Origin: Pyrinomonadaceae bacterium
GTDB lineage: Bacteria > Acidobacteriota > Blastocatellia > Pyrinomonadales > Pyrinomonadaceae
DNA: 40,024 bases
Assembly (NCBI GenBank): GCA_025922875.1
Contig: JAICGZ010000018.1
Coordinates: forward strand, 1 to 40,024
Direction of reading: 5' to 3'
Below the pieces are notes generated by a model, which was not told the DNA's origin, searched no databases, and worked only from the letters and a program-made list of their open reading frames with translations. Below are positions 23,713 to 30,441 of this stretch, one piece after another. The number at the start of each line of letters is the position of its first letter. Position 1 is the stretch's first letter. The translations under genes and the position numbers were made by a program.

Positions 23713-24778
23713 ACCAGAAGCAAAAACTCCGGCGTCGCTCGGCTTCCGCATGCCGGCGGAATGGCATGCTCACGAATCAACCTGGTTAACCTGGCCCAAA
23801 GATCCGGAAACGTGGCCCGGTCGAGTCACACACGTCGAAGAGATCTATCTCCGGATGATCTCCGCGCTTATCCCGCACGAAACAGTCGATCTGCTTGTTG
23901 ACGATGAGGAGACCGAGCAAAGAGTCCGCGCGCGTTGCGGTGCGCCGGCGAAAATTCGGTTTCATCATATCCAGACCGTTGATTCGTGGATTCGCGACTA
24001 TGGACCAAACTTTCTCACTGGTCCAGGCGGTGAGGTAGCTTTCAACGATTGGATATTTAATGCCTGGGGTGATAAGTATGAAGAGTTGAAGAAGGACGAC
24101 GGCGTGCCCCGCCAGCTGGAGAGTTTCCTTGGGTTGCAACGGTTTTCACCCGGCATTGTGATGGAAGGCGGTTCCATTGAAGTCAATGGAACAGGCTGCG
24201 TATTGACGACGGAACAATGTTTACTGAATCCAAACCGCAATCCACAACTCAGCCGGAACGAGATTGAGCAATATTTGAAAGACTATCTGGGAGTGACGAA
24301 GGTTTTGTGGCTTGGTGAAGGGATCGTTGGCGACGACACTGACGGCCATATCGACGACCTTGCTCGCTTCGTCGCTCCAAACGTAATCGTGACCGCACTC
24401 GAAGAAGATCCGCTGGATGCCAACTACGAAATCCTGCAAGACAATCTCGCGCGGCTTCGATCGATGACTGACGCTAACGGCCGTCCCTTCGAGATCGTCA
24501 CCTTACCAATGCCGGGCATTGTCGGCGGCACGAGCACCAGCACTCGCGACCTCGATCGCTTGCCGGCCAGTTACGCAAACTTCTACATCGCCAACAACGT
24601 GGTCCTTCTTCCCGTGTTCGGTCACGCGAACGACGCTCGCGCGGTCGACACCCTGCAACAAGTCCTTCCGGATCGTCGAGTGGTACCGATCAATTGCGAG
24701 CCACTCGTCTGGGGCATGGGAACGATCCACTGCGTCTCGCAACAACAACCAACTCCATCCACAGATTACACAGATTGA
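23705..24778 (+). CDS. aguA: Agmatine deiminase
   Basis: 357 residues of the agmatine deiminase/PAD family. The guanidine-modifying site is complete: IRDYGPNF (Asp98), MEGGSIEV (Glu154), the DDTDGHIDD motif with His215, and the nucleophile Cys343 in GTIHCVSQQQP. It converts agmatine to N-carbamoylputrescine and ammonia, which AguB (same operon) turns into putrescine. The last residues (TDYTD) and the TGA are written in a CACAGATTACACAGATT repeat, so the conserved protein ends just before it. The gene overlaps the convergent cca gene by 13 nt inside that repeat. Confidence 0.94.
   Translation: MAKPEAKTPASLGFRMPAEWHAHESTWLTWPKDPETWPGRVTHVEEIYLRMISALIPHETVDLLVDDEETEQRVRARCGAPAKIRFHHIQTVDSWIRDYGPNFLTGPGGEVAFNDWIFNAWGDKYEELKKDDGVPRQLESFLGLQRFSPGIVMEGGSIEVNGTGCVLTTEQCLLNPNRNPQLSRNEIEQYLKDYLGVTKVLWLGEGIVGDDTDGHIDDLARFVAPNVIVTALEEDPLDANYEILQDNLARLRSMTDANGRPFEIVTLPMPGIVGGTSTSTRDLDRLPASYANFYIANNVVLLPVFGHANDARAVDTLQQVLPDRRVVPINCEPLVWGMGTIHCVSQQQPTPSTDYTD
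24757..24776. repeat. Half-element of the CACAGATTACACAGATT family at convergent stops
   Basis: ATCCACAGATTACACAGATT lies across the aguA C-terminal codons and carries the cca TAA on the other strand (24768-24766). One short element therefore helps terminate two convergent reading frames. Confidence 0.8.
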
Positions 24779-26157
24779 ATAAGCTTTTTCGCCTCGGCGA
24801 TCGCCTCGTCCAAAGTACGCACACGCCCATCCAACTGCATTTCATAAACCGTGCGCGTGATCTCACCGATCTCGGGGCCAGGCTCCATTCCCAACTCGAG
24901 TAGATGCCGTCCCAGCAGCAGCGGCTCCGGTGGACGTTGCTGCACTTCCAACTCTTTGGTGCGTTGCAGAAACCACTCCTGCGCTTCAGCTCCGTACCAC
25001 TTTCCCCGCGGCACCCATTCGGCATTGCGTCCCAGCGAGTCGGCCTTTGCCACTCGATACAACAGGTCCGGTTCACACCTGCGTGCTAAACGACGAAACG
25101 CTCCGTCGCCGACCTCATCGCGTTTCTTGTAAAACTCACCTGGCTTCAAGTGCTCACGCACCAGCGCTATCACCTGGCTGCGCACGTGGTAACCATCGAT
25201 CGTGTGTACGTTGAGACGCTCGAGAAAACTCTCTGTTGGCGGAACGCCCGCTTCCTCATGCCCACGCGAGCGCCACCTGCCATCAATCATCTCGGTTGTC
25301 GCCGGTTTCCCAAAATCGTGCGCGAGGGTCGCCAGCATCACCGTAACCTGCCGCGGGTAAGAAAGATCGTCAATGAGCTCTCGCGCTCGATCCAGTGCAA
25401 GCTGCGTGTGCACAAAAACGTCGCCTTCGGGATGCCATTCCGGATCCTGCGGCACTCCGATCAAGCTCTGAATTTCCGGAAACAACTTTTCCACAACACC
25501 GAGTTTGCGCAACCATTCAAGGCCAATGAAGGGACGCGGCGACTGGAGCAAAAGCTTTTCAATCTCTCCCCAGATACGTTCGGCCGGAAGATCGCTGAGG
25601 TCAATCGTCCTGCAAAGTGCGACCGTGGCGGGGTCGATATCAAACTGAAAGCGAGATGCAAATTGGGCGGCACGCAGCACGCGCAAACTGTCATCGGCAA
25701 ACGTCTCGGCGGAGACAGCACGCAGGATCTGTTGCTCGATATCTCGCCGCCCCTGAAATGGATCGATTACTTCACCGCTGAGTGGATCCTGAAGTATCGC
25801 ATTGATAGTGAAGTCGCGACGGCGCGTTGCATCGGCAACACTCATGTCGGGATCGCCTTCGATGACAAAGGCCTTATGACCGCGTCCTGATTTACGTTCG
25901 CGACGCGGAATGGAAACGTCGAGATGACGCCCGAGTTTGTAAACCGTGAACGCCTCGCCTACGACGTTCACGGGGCCAAACTGGTCCAGGATTTCGCGCA
26001 ACCGTTGCGCGTCCAACTTATAAATTTCGAGGTCCCAGTCTTTGGGCGGTGTGCCCATTAGCATGTCCCGAACACAACCACCCACGAGCAACGCACGACC
26101 TCCTGCATCGTGAATGGCTTTTGAGAGTGAGATGACTTTTTCGGGCAACTCCGGCAT
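24766..26157 (-). CDS. cca: CCA tRNA nucleotidyltransferase with HD domain
   Basis: 463 residues from ATG 26157; the open frame to 26190 starts in a repeat and is not used. Nucleotidyltransferase motifs are LLVGGCVRDML, the catalytic DWDLEIY and RRRDFTINAI. A C-terminal HD phosphohydrolase-like domain has LAHDFGKPATT. This class II polymerase adds or repairs the 3' CCA of tRNAs. The specificity motif separating CCA-adding enzymes from poly(A) polymerase and CC-adding enzymes cannot be settled by eye. The HD domain is as in enterobacterial Cca. IQSV and the stop lie in the repeat shared with aguA. Confidence 0.9.
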   Translation of the reverse strand: MPELPEKVISLSKAIHDAGGRALLVGGCVRDMLMGTPPKDWDLEIYKLDAQRLREILDQFGPVNVVGEAFTVYKLGRHLDVSIPRRERKSGRGHKAFVIEGDPDMSVADATRRRDFTINAILQDPLSGEVIDPFQGRRDIEQQILRAVSAETFADDSLRVLRAAQFASRFQFDIDPATVALCRTIDLSDLPAERIWGEIEKLLLQSPRPFIGLEWLRKLGVVEKLFPEIQSLIGVPQDPEWHPEGDVFVHTQLALDRARELIDDLSYPRQVTVMLATLAHDFGKPATTEMIDGRWRSRGHEEAGVPPTESFLERLNVHTIDGYHVRSQVIALVREHLKPGEFYKKRDEVGDGAFRRLARRCEPDLLYRVAKADSLGRNAEWVPRGKWYGAEAQEWFLQRTKELEVQQRPPEPLLLGRHLLELGMEPGPEIGEITRTVYEMQLDGRVRTLDEAIAEAKKLIQSV

Positions 26158-26163
26158 AAAGAA

Positions 26164-26235
26164 ATTTCCCGCAAAGCCGCAAAGAAGCAAAGAAAAACCT
26201 TAGAAGCTTTGCCTCCTTTGCGCCTTTGCGGGAAA
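26164..26235. repeat. Palindromic repeat, CCCGCAAAGCCGCAAAG family
   Basis: TTTCCCGCAAAGCCGCAAAGAAGCAAAG (from 26164) pairs with CTTTGCCTCCTTTGCGCCTTTGCGGGAAA (to 26235). It fills the gap between the hypothetical gene (ending 26237) and cca (starting 26157), on the cotranscribed strand. Confidence 0.9.
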
Positions 26236-26236
26236 A

Positions 26237-26602
26237 CTAATCCTCTTCTTCAGGCGACTCAACAACCACCTGCACACCGCGAGTAGATGGCAAGCAACTG
26301 ATCACCTGCGCGCGATCGATTTTCGTCATCTCGCTGCCGGCTGCGTGCCAGAGCTTGACCCAAAAAGTTCGCGTGGCTCCGTGGATGGCGAAAGTCGAAC
26401 CGTCGATCATCACCGGCACTGGCTCCGCGACTGTTCCCTGACGGAGTGCCTCCAGCAACTCGGGAACGTATGGCTTGAACTTCTCAAACTGGACCAGAAC
26501 CGAGCGATCGTCAATCTCAGCGGGCGGCAATTCGACGGGCTCGATCGATTCGAGTAACAGGCGAGTCTCGGTTTGTTGATTCCTTTTCTTTACAACAGGC
26601 AT
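26237..26602 (-). CDS. Hypothetical protein between GlyRS and Cca genes
   Basis: 121 residues, not recognised. It has no signal peptide, membrane segment or Cys motif. The N-terminus is basic (MPVVKKRNQQ), the middle mixed alpha/beta (VQFEKFKPYVPELLEALRQG; IHGATRTFWVKLWHA) and the tail acidic (ESPEEED). It starts 4 nt after the glyQS stop codon, so it is very probably cotranscribed with glycyl-tRNA synthetase and cca. A link to tRNA metabolism is only suggested by position. Confidence 0.7.
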   Translation of the reverse strand: MPVVKKRNQQTETRLLLESIEPVELPPAEIDDRSVLVQFEKFKPYVPELLEALRQGTVAEPVPVMIDGSTFAIHGATRTFWVKLWHAAGSEMTKIDRAQVISCLPSTRGVQVVVESPEEED

Positions 26603-26606
26603 AAAC

Positions 26607-28100
26607 TCAAACAGGTTCCAGCAGCGGATTCGGATACGGCTTCAAACGCTTCTGCAAGTGTTCGGCGAGATCCGAAACCTTCACTCTTTCCTGCTCCCAG
26701 GTATCGCGGTCGCGCACCGTGACCGCTTCATCCTCGAGCGACTGGTGATCGACTGTGACGCACATCGGAGTACCAATCTCATCCTGCCGCGCATACAGTT
26801 TTCCGATGCCGCCGGTATCGTCATAGACCGCGCGCAACACCGGTTGCAGCGATCGTTTGATTGCCTTGGCCATTCCAACGATCTCCGGTTTGTTCTTCGC
26901 AAGCGGCAGAATCGCCGCCTTGATCGGCGCGAGCTGTGGACTAAGCTTCAAGATGACTCGCGTCTCGCCCTTGTCGTTGGTTCGTTCCGAATACGCATCC
27001 ATCAAAACCGCCAGCACCGTGCGATTGACGCCCGCGGCAGGCTCTATCACGTGCGGATAAAACCGCTGTTTGGTCGCTTCGTCGAAATAAGACAGGTCCT
27101 CAGTCGAGTCAGGATTGACTCTATTGCCTTCTGCATCCACCGGCTTACTCGAATGCGAGCGCAGATCAAAATCAGTGCGATAAGCGATGCCCATCAACTC
27201 TTCCCACTGCCGTTCTTCTTCCGCGCGTTCCGGGAAGTAGCGATACATGATGTCCACTGTGCGCTTCGAGTAGTGGGCCAGCTCGTCCTTAGGCACTTCA
27301 TGAAGCTTCAAATTGGCGGCGTCAATTCCGAGTTCCTTGAACCACTCGACATAGAGTTCAACCCACTCGTCGACAAGCTGGAGATGTTCCGCATCGGGTT
27401 TGACGAAATACTCCATTTCCATCTGCTCAAACTCGCGCGTGCGAAGAATGAAATTGCCGGGAGTGATTTCGTTGCGAAAGGATTTACCGACCTGCGCAAT
27501 GCCAAATGGGATCTTGCGCCGCATGGTCGTTTGCACGTTGAGGAAGTTGATGAAAATTCCCTGCGCCGTTTCCGGACGTAAATAAGCGAGCGCAGCCGGA
27601 TCGTTCTCATCAGCCGCGGCACCCAGCATGGTGCGAAACATCATGTTGAAGTGCCGCTCGTCTGTGAGGTTGGTCGAGCCGCATTCAGAACACTTGACCA
27701 ACCCGGCGCGCAATCGCGCATTCGCGTCAAAGTCTGCCTGATGCGCTCCCTCCGGAAAATATCCTTCGAGTTTGTCGGCGCGCATGCGGCTCTTGCATTC
27801 GCGACAATCCACGAGCGGATCGTGAAACGTCGCTTCGTGACCCGAGTACTGCCAAACAAGGCGGTTGAGTATGATCGACGAGTCAATCCCTTCGATGTCG
27901 TCGCGCTCATAAACGAGCCAACGCCACCAGGATTGTTTGACGTTGTTGCAGAGTTCCACGCCCAGGGGGCCGTAGTCCCAGGCGCTCCCCAATCCGCCAT
28001 AAACTTCAGAGGAAGGAAAAACGAAGCCTCGTCGCTTGGCGAGAGATACGATGGTGTCGATGTTTGGCGCAGGCACGAATACAGGATTAACAGAATTCAC
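26607..28100 (-). CDS. glyQS: Glycyl-tRNA synthetase, dimeric alpha2 type
   Basis: 497 residues of class II GlyRS of the eukaryote/archaea/Thermus-like alpha2 form. Signatures are AKRRGFVFPSSEVYGGLGSAWDYGPLG, a zinc-binding pair CRECKSRM and KCSECGS, AYLRPETAQGIFINF, motif 2 FRNEITPGNFILRTREFEQMEMEYF, and an anticodon-binding C-terminus (GKLYARQDEIGTPMCVTVD). It charges tRNA-Gly. The start is uncertain. The GTG at 28100 lies inside an AACAGGATTAACAG-type palindrome, and the first eight residues (NSVNPVF) come from the repeat. A GTG at 28076 would begin at PAPNID, nearer the conserved region. Neither has a clear SD. Confidence 0.92.
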   Translation of the reverse strand: MNSVNPVFVPAPNIDTIVSLAKRRGFVFPSSEVYGGLGSAWDYGPLGVELCNNVKQSWWRWLVYERDDIEGIDSSIILNRLVWQYSGHEATFHDPLVDCRECKSRMRADKLEGYFPEGAHQADFDANARLRAGLVKCSECGSTNLTDERHFNMMFRTMLGAAADENDPAALAYLRPETAQGIFINFLNVQTTMRRKIPFGIAQVGKSFRNEITPGNFILRTREFEQMEMEYFVKPDAEHLQLVDEWVELYVEWFKELGIDAANLKLHEVPKDELAHYSKRTVDIMYRYFPERAEEERQWEELMGIAYRTDFDLRSHSSKPVDAEGNRVNPDSTEDLSYFDEATKQRFYPHVIEPAAGVNRTVLAVLMDAYSERTNDKGETRVILKLSPQLAPIKAAILPLAKNKPEIVGMAKAIKRSLQPVLRAVYDDTGGIGKLYARQDEIGTPMCVTVDHQSLEDEAVTVRDRDTWEQERVKVSDLAEHLQKRLKPYPNPLLEPV

Positions 28101-28147
28101 CTGATTAGTAAAATCCTGTTAATCCTGCCCAATCTTGAAAATCCTGG
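28081..28147. repeat. Palindromic repeat, CAGGATTAACAG family
   Basis: CAGGATTAACAG (28082-28093) and CTGTTAATCCTG (28116-28127) are a perfect 12-bp inverted repeat, followed by degenerate AATCTTGAAAATCCTG units. The candidate GTG start of glyQS (28100) is in the loop. Confidence 0.88.
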
Positions 28148-28151
28148 GATA

Positions 28152-28310
28152 CTACTTACTCGGCGTTGAAATGTTTACGTCGATCTCTTGAGTTCCTCCA
28201 CCTCCAAACAACCGGTTTCTAAAAACAAATAATGCTACCACTACGATGATCACAAAAATCACGAGCACAGCGACGACGCCTGTGCTGCCGCTTCCGCCAT
28301 CTTCGGCCAT
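28152..28310 (-). CDS. 52-residue single-pass membrane protein
   Basis: A short ORF with a strong SD (AAGGAGG, 6 nt before ATG 28310) and a TAG at 28154-28152. It encodes a polar, glycine-rich start ([10 protein letters not shown]), one long hydrophobic helix ([19 protein letters not shown]), a basic stop (RNR), then [17 protein letters not shown]. The topology is probably N-out. The SD, hydrophobic pattern and position upstream of glyQS make it a credible gene. The function is unknown; the family is not recognised. Confidence 0.75.
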   Translation of the reverse strand: MAEDGGSGSTGVVAVLVIFVIIVVVALFVFRNRLFGGGGTQEIDVNISTPSK

Positions 28311-28380
28311 GAAGATCCTCCTTGAACTTTAGACGGGAACAAACCAGGGGGCTGGTAAAGTGGGGAAGGCTCGATCTAAT

Positions 28381-28436
28381 TTAACCACAGATCTACACGG
28401 ATGAATACGGATCAATCCAGCTAGATCCGTGGTTAA
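28381..28436. repeat. Palindromic repeat, TTAACCACAGAT...ATCCGTGGTTAA
   Basis: TTAACCACAGATC (from 28381) pairs with GATCCGTGGTTAA (to 28436), with internal ACACGGATGAATACGGAT units. It lies 6 nt after the stop of the PEGA/OmpA-like gene. Confidence 0.88.
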
Positions 28437-28442
28437 TATACT

Positions 28443-29453
28443 CTAGCGTCCGCGACGCGCTGGTTTGACATCACCGGCTTGCACGGTGGGCGTAGCTTTC
28501 GGAGCAGCGGCGCCACTGGGAACTATCCAGAGCTCGACACTATCCTCTTCACGGAATCCACCGTTGACAACCGTCAGTCGCGAAGCATCGATCCCGCGTT
28601 GGGTAATGAGATAGTCGCGCGCGCGACTCATCAGCTTCTCGACCTGGCCCAGCGGACTCATCCTTCCGCCATAAGCAAATATGTAAGCGCGTGTCGATGG
28701 ATCGTTCTGCAACTCGACCGCGAGATTGTCGAGCCGGGCTTTCTGATCGTCGTTGGAGCAACTGTTACACTCATCAAATTCCTGCGCAACGATAACTCTC
28801 TTCTCGAGTGGCGCAACTACGGAAACCGCCTGCGCGCTTTGTGCGCATGTAGGATCCGACGATCCGTCGTCAGCAGTTAATGTCGCGACGATGCGCTGGC
28901 CTCCGAGTCCGGTGGAATCGACAGCGAGCGTGGGCGAACCCAAGCCGCTGATTATGCGCGCGGTGGAAGGGCTCACCTTCCAGTTGTATCTCAGAGCAGC
29001 ATTTCCACTGTACGCAACGTCCGCGGTGTAAGTGATGATGTCACCTTCAGTGGCCTGGTGCGGCGCTGAGATGCTCACCGGAAACGGACAGGGAGACTTC
29101 GGTAGTGGCGGCAGCGGCCGGTAGTTTACAACGACGCACTTTATGCGTCCGGCAGGTACATCTATTTCGCGTGTCCATGATTGGCCGTTGGGCAGAGTGA
29201 CCACTACGTTGTGCACTCCCGGCTCGAGATCGAATGCACGATATTCGGTAAGAGTTTCTCCGCGAGGCTTTCCGTCGATCGTAAGTAAGAGACCGCCAGG
29301 TGTAGTCAGAATTTTGATTGTGCCGAACTTGGCTCTCTTCGTTTTCGCAGAGACGTTCGAGCTCGGATGGACGGCGAAAAATGTCACCGCAACCAAAACG
29401 GCCAACGCAAACTTGAGATTGCTGTTGAGGATTAATCTGCGAATCGACGACAT
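28443..29453 (-). CDS. Secreted PEGA / PKD-like / OmpA-like protein
   Basis: 336 residues with a signal-anchor or signal peptide (LKFALAVLVAVTFFAVHPSSNVSA). Residues about 44-110 fit a PEGA domain (GTIKILTTPGGLLLTIDGKPRG). Residues about 122-215 look like a PKD/Ig-like fold (ISAPHQATEGDIITYTADV; RYNWKVSPSTARII). Residues about 222-315 have OmpA-like spacing (LDNLAVELQNDPSTRAYIFAYGG then RARDYLITQRGIDASRLTVVNGG) but lack the full peptidoglycan-binding consensus. It probably acts in the periplasm or cell envelope. It begins one base before the stop of the preceding PEP-CTERM gene, so the two are cotranscribed. Four Cys residues occur (CPFP, CNSC and others). Confidence 0.8.
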   Translation of the reverse strand: MSSIRRLILNSNLKFALAVLVAVTFFAVHPSSNVSAKTKRAKFGTIKILTTPGGLLLTIDGKPRGETLTEYRAFDLEPGVHNVVVTLPNGQSWTREIDVPAGRIKCVVVNYRPLPPLPKSPCPFPVSISAPHQATEGDIITYTADVAYSGNAALRYNWKVSPSTARIISGLGSPTLAVDSTGLGGQRIVATLTADDGSSDPTCAQSAQAVSVVAPLEKRVIVAQEFDECNSCSNDDQKARLDNLAVELQNDPSTRAYIFAYGGRMSPLGQVEKLMSRARDYLITQRGIDASRLTVVNGGFREEDSVELWIVPSGAAAPKATPTVQAGDVKPARRGR

Positions 29454-29454
29454 C

Positions 29455-30117
29455 TTATTCCTCCTTGCTCTCTGCTACGAGTTTCGACTTCGTATAGCGC
29501 CGCCGCAAACCTGCACCCGCCGCGAGTAATCCTGTTCCGAACAAAAGCAGTGATGCTGGTTCGGGAGTTGGTGTTGGTGTTGGGCTCGAAGGCGGTCCCG
29601 GCGTTGGTGTTGAGCTCGGATTGTTGTTGCAAGACTCACAGTCGTTAATAAAGACCAGCGGTACAGCCGCCAGGAACAATAACGGCCACTTCGGAAAACC
29701 TCCGCCGGCGATCAGTATTTCGCCACAGTCGCAAATAGTGCCTTCAACTTCGCCTTCTTCAATGATATCCAGTCCGAGTTGTTGTCCTTGTGGGGTGACT
29801 GTGACACCGGAGAGAACTGAGTCAGTCTTCGTTTCACCTTGAGAAGCCGGTGCCGTTTCATTACGCGGTCCGGTTTGTTGAGTGGAGCCTGAAGTGCCGG
29901 GGGCGATTGGATCCTGTGAAAGGAGCGTGTTGAGCCTCACGTCTATTGTGCCTGTCGAATTATTCACAGTTTGGACCACCCGGTGGATCCGTACTGGATC
30001 AGCCAGGGCAGGCGCCGCCGTTAAAAGGAAAACACATAGCGCGGCGCACAGTCGCCGCACGCTGCGCCGGGGGTTGTTACCAAAGAACTGAGCAGGGGTT
30101 AAGTTCATATCGGGCAT
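29455..30117 (-). CDS. PEP-CTERM sorting-domain protein
   Basis: 220 residues from ATG 30117 (ATG 30108 is an alternative; neither has a clear SD). A signal peptide (RLCAALCVFLLTAAPALA) is followed by a low-complexity Gln/Thr-rich region, a short hydrophobic stretch (WPLLFLAAVPLVF) and Pro/Thr-rich spacers. The C-terminus is PTPEPASLLLFGTGLLAAG followed by LRRRYTKSK, a canonical PEP-CTERM signal recognised by exosortase and often tied to exopolysaccharide export. No exosortase is present in the window. CDCGEIL and CESC pairs may form disulfides. It precedes the PEGA/OmpA-like gene in an operon. Confidence 0.85.
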   Translation of the reverse strand: MPDMNLTPAQFFGNNPRRSVRRLCAALCVFLLTAAPALADPVRIHRVVQTVNNSTGTIDVRLNTLLSQDPIAPGTSGSTQQTGPRNETAPASQGETKTDSVLSGVTVTPQGQQLGLDIIEEGEVEGTICDCGEILIAGGGFPKWPLLFLAAVPLVFINDCESCNNNPSSTPTPGPPSSPTPTPTPEPASLLLFGTGLLAAGAGLRRRYTKSKLVAESKEE

Positions 30118-30441
30118 CAAGGGGCTTTATCTACTAGGAGGACACTCTTAATAACCTAGAAACTCCAGCCGCACGCTCGTTTCCTGGGTAATTTGCTGGA
30201 AGTTTGCTGGATTGCAGCGAGATGTGTTGCAGCCTCTCGCCGTTATCAGGACATATAGAAGTGCGATTTAGCGTGCAAATCATGGGCCGTGAGAAAGTGG
30301 CCCATAAAGTTCGGAATTGGATGTTTTTTGAGGCGGGTTTCGTCTGGATATTGGACCAACCGTCTGAGAGCTGGACGCCTCCTTGGAGTGCAGCGGCCTG
30401 GCGCCGCACTCCAAGGAGGCGCCTGTTGCTGAGGGGCCTGA
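30118..30441. other. Intergenic region between pnp and the PEP-CTERM gene
   Basis: 324 nt with no credible gene. It holds the long hairpin at 30376-30421 directly after pnp and a second small inverted repeat (ATGGGCC...GGCCCAT, about 30282-30306). A TTGCAC/TATATG-like pair on the minus strand near 30255-30276 could be the promoter of the PEP-CTERM operon; this is weak. Confidence 0.5.
30376..30421 (-). terminator. Long hairpin after pnp, CGCCTCCTTGGAGTGC family
   Basis: CGCCTCCTTGGAGTGC (30376-30391) and GCACTCCAAGGAGGCG (30406-30421) are a perfect 16-bp inverted repeat around a GC-rich loop. It starts 20 nt after the pnp stop on the transcribed strand but has no U tract. It may stabilise the pnp 3' end or act as another dispersed repeat family. 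Confidence 0.75.

Noticed and set aside
25150..25890. Plus-strand ORF (246 codons) opposite cca
   Set aside because: It is antisense to conserved nucleotidyltransferase and HD motifs; no domain of its own.
26658..27581. Long plus-strand ORF (307 codons) opposite GlyRS
   Set aside because: It is a shadow of a highly conserved synthetase and lacks an SD or known motifs.
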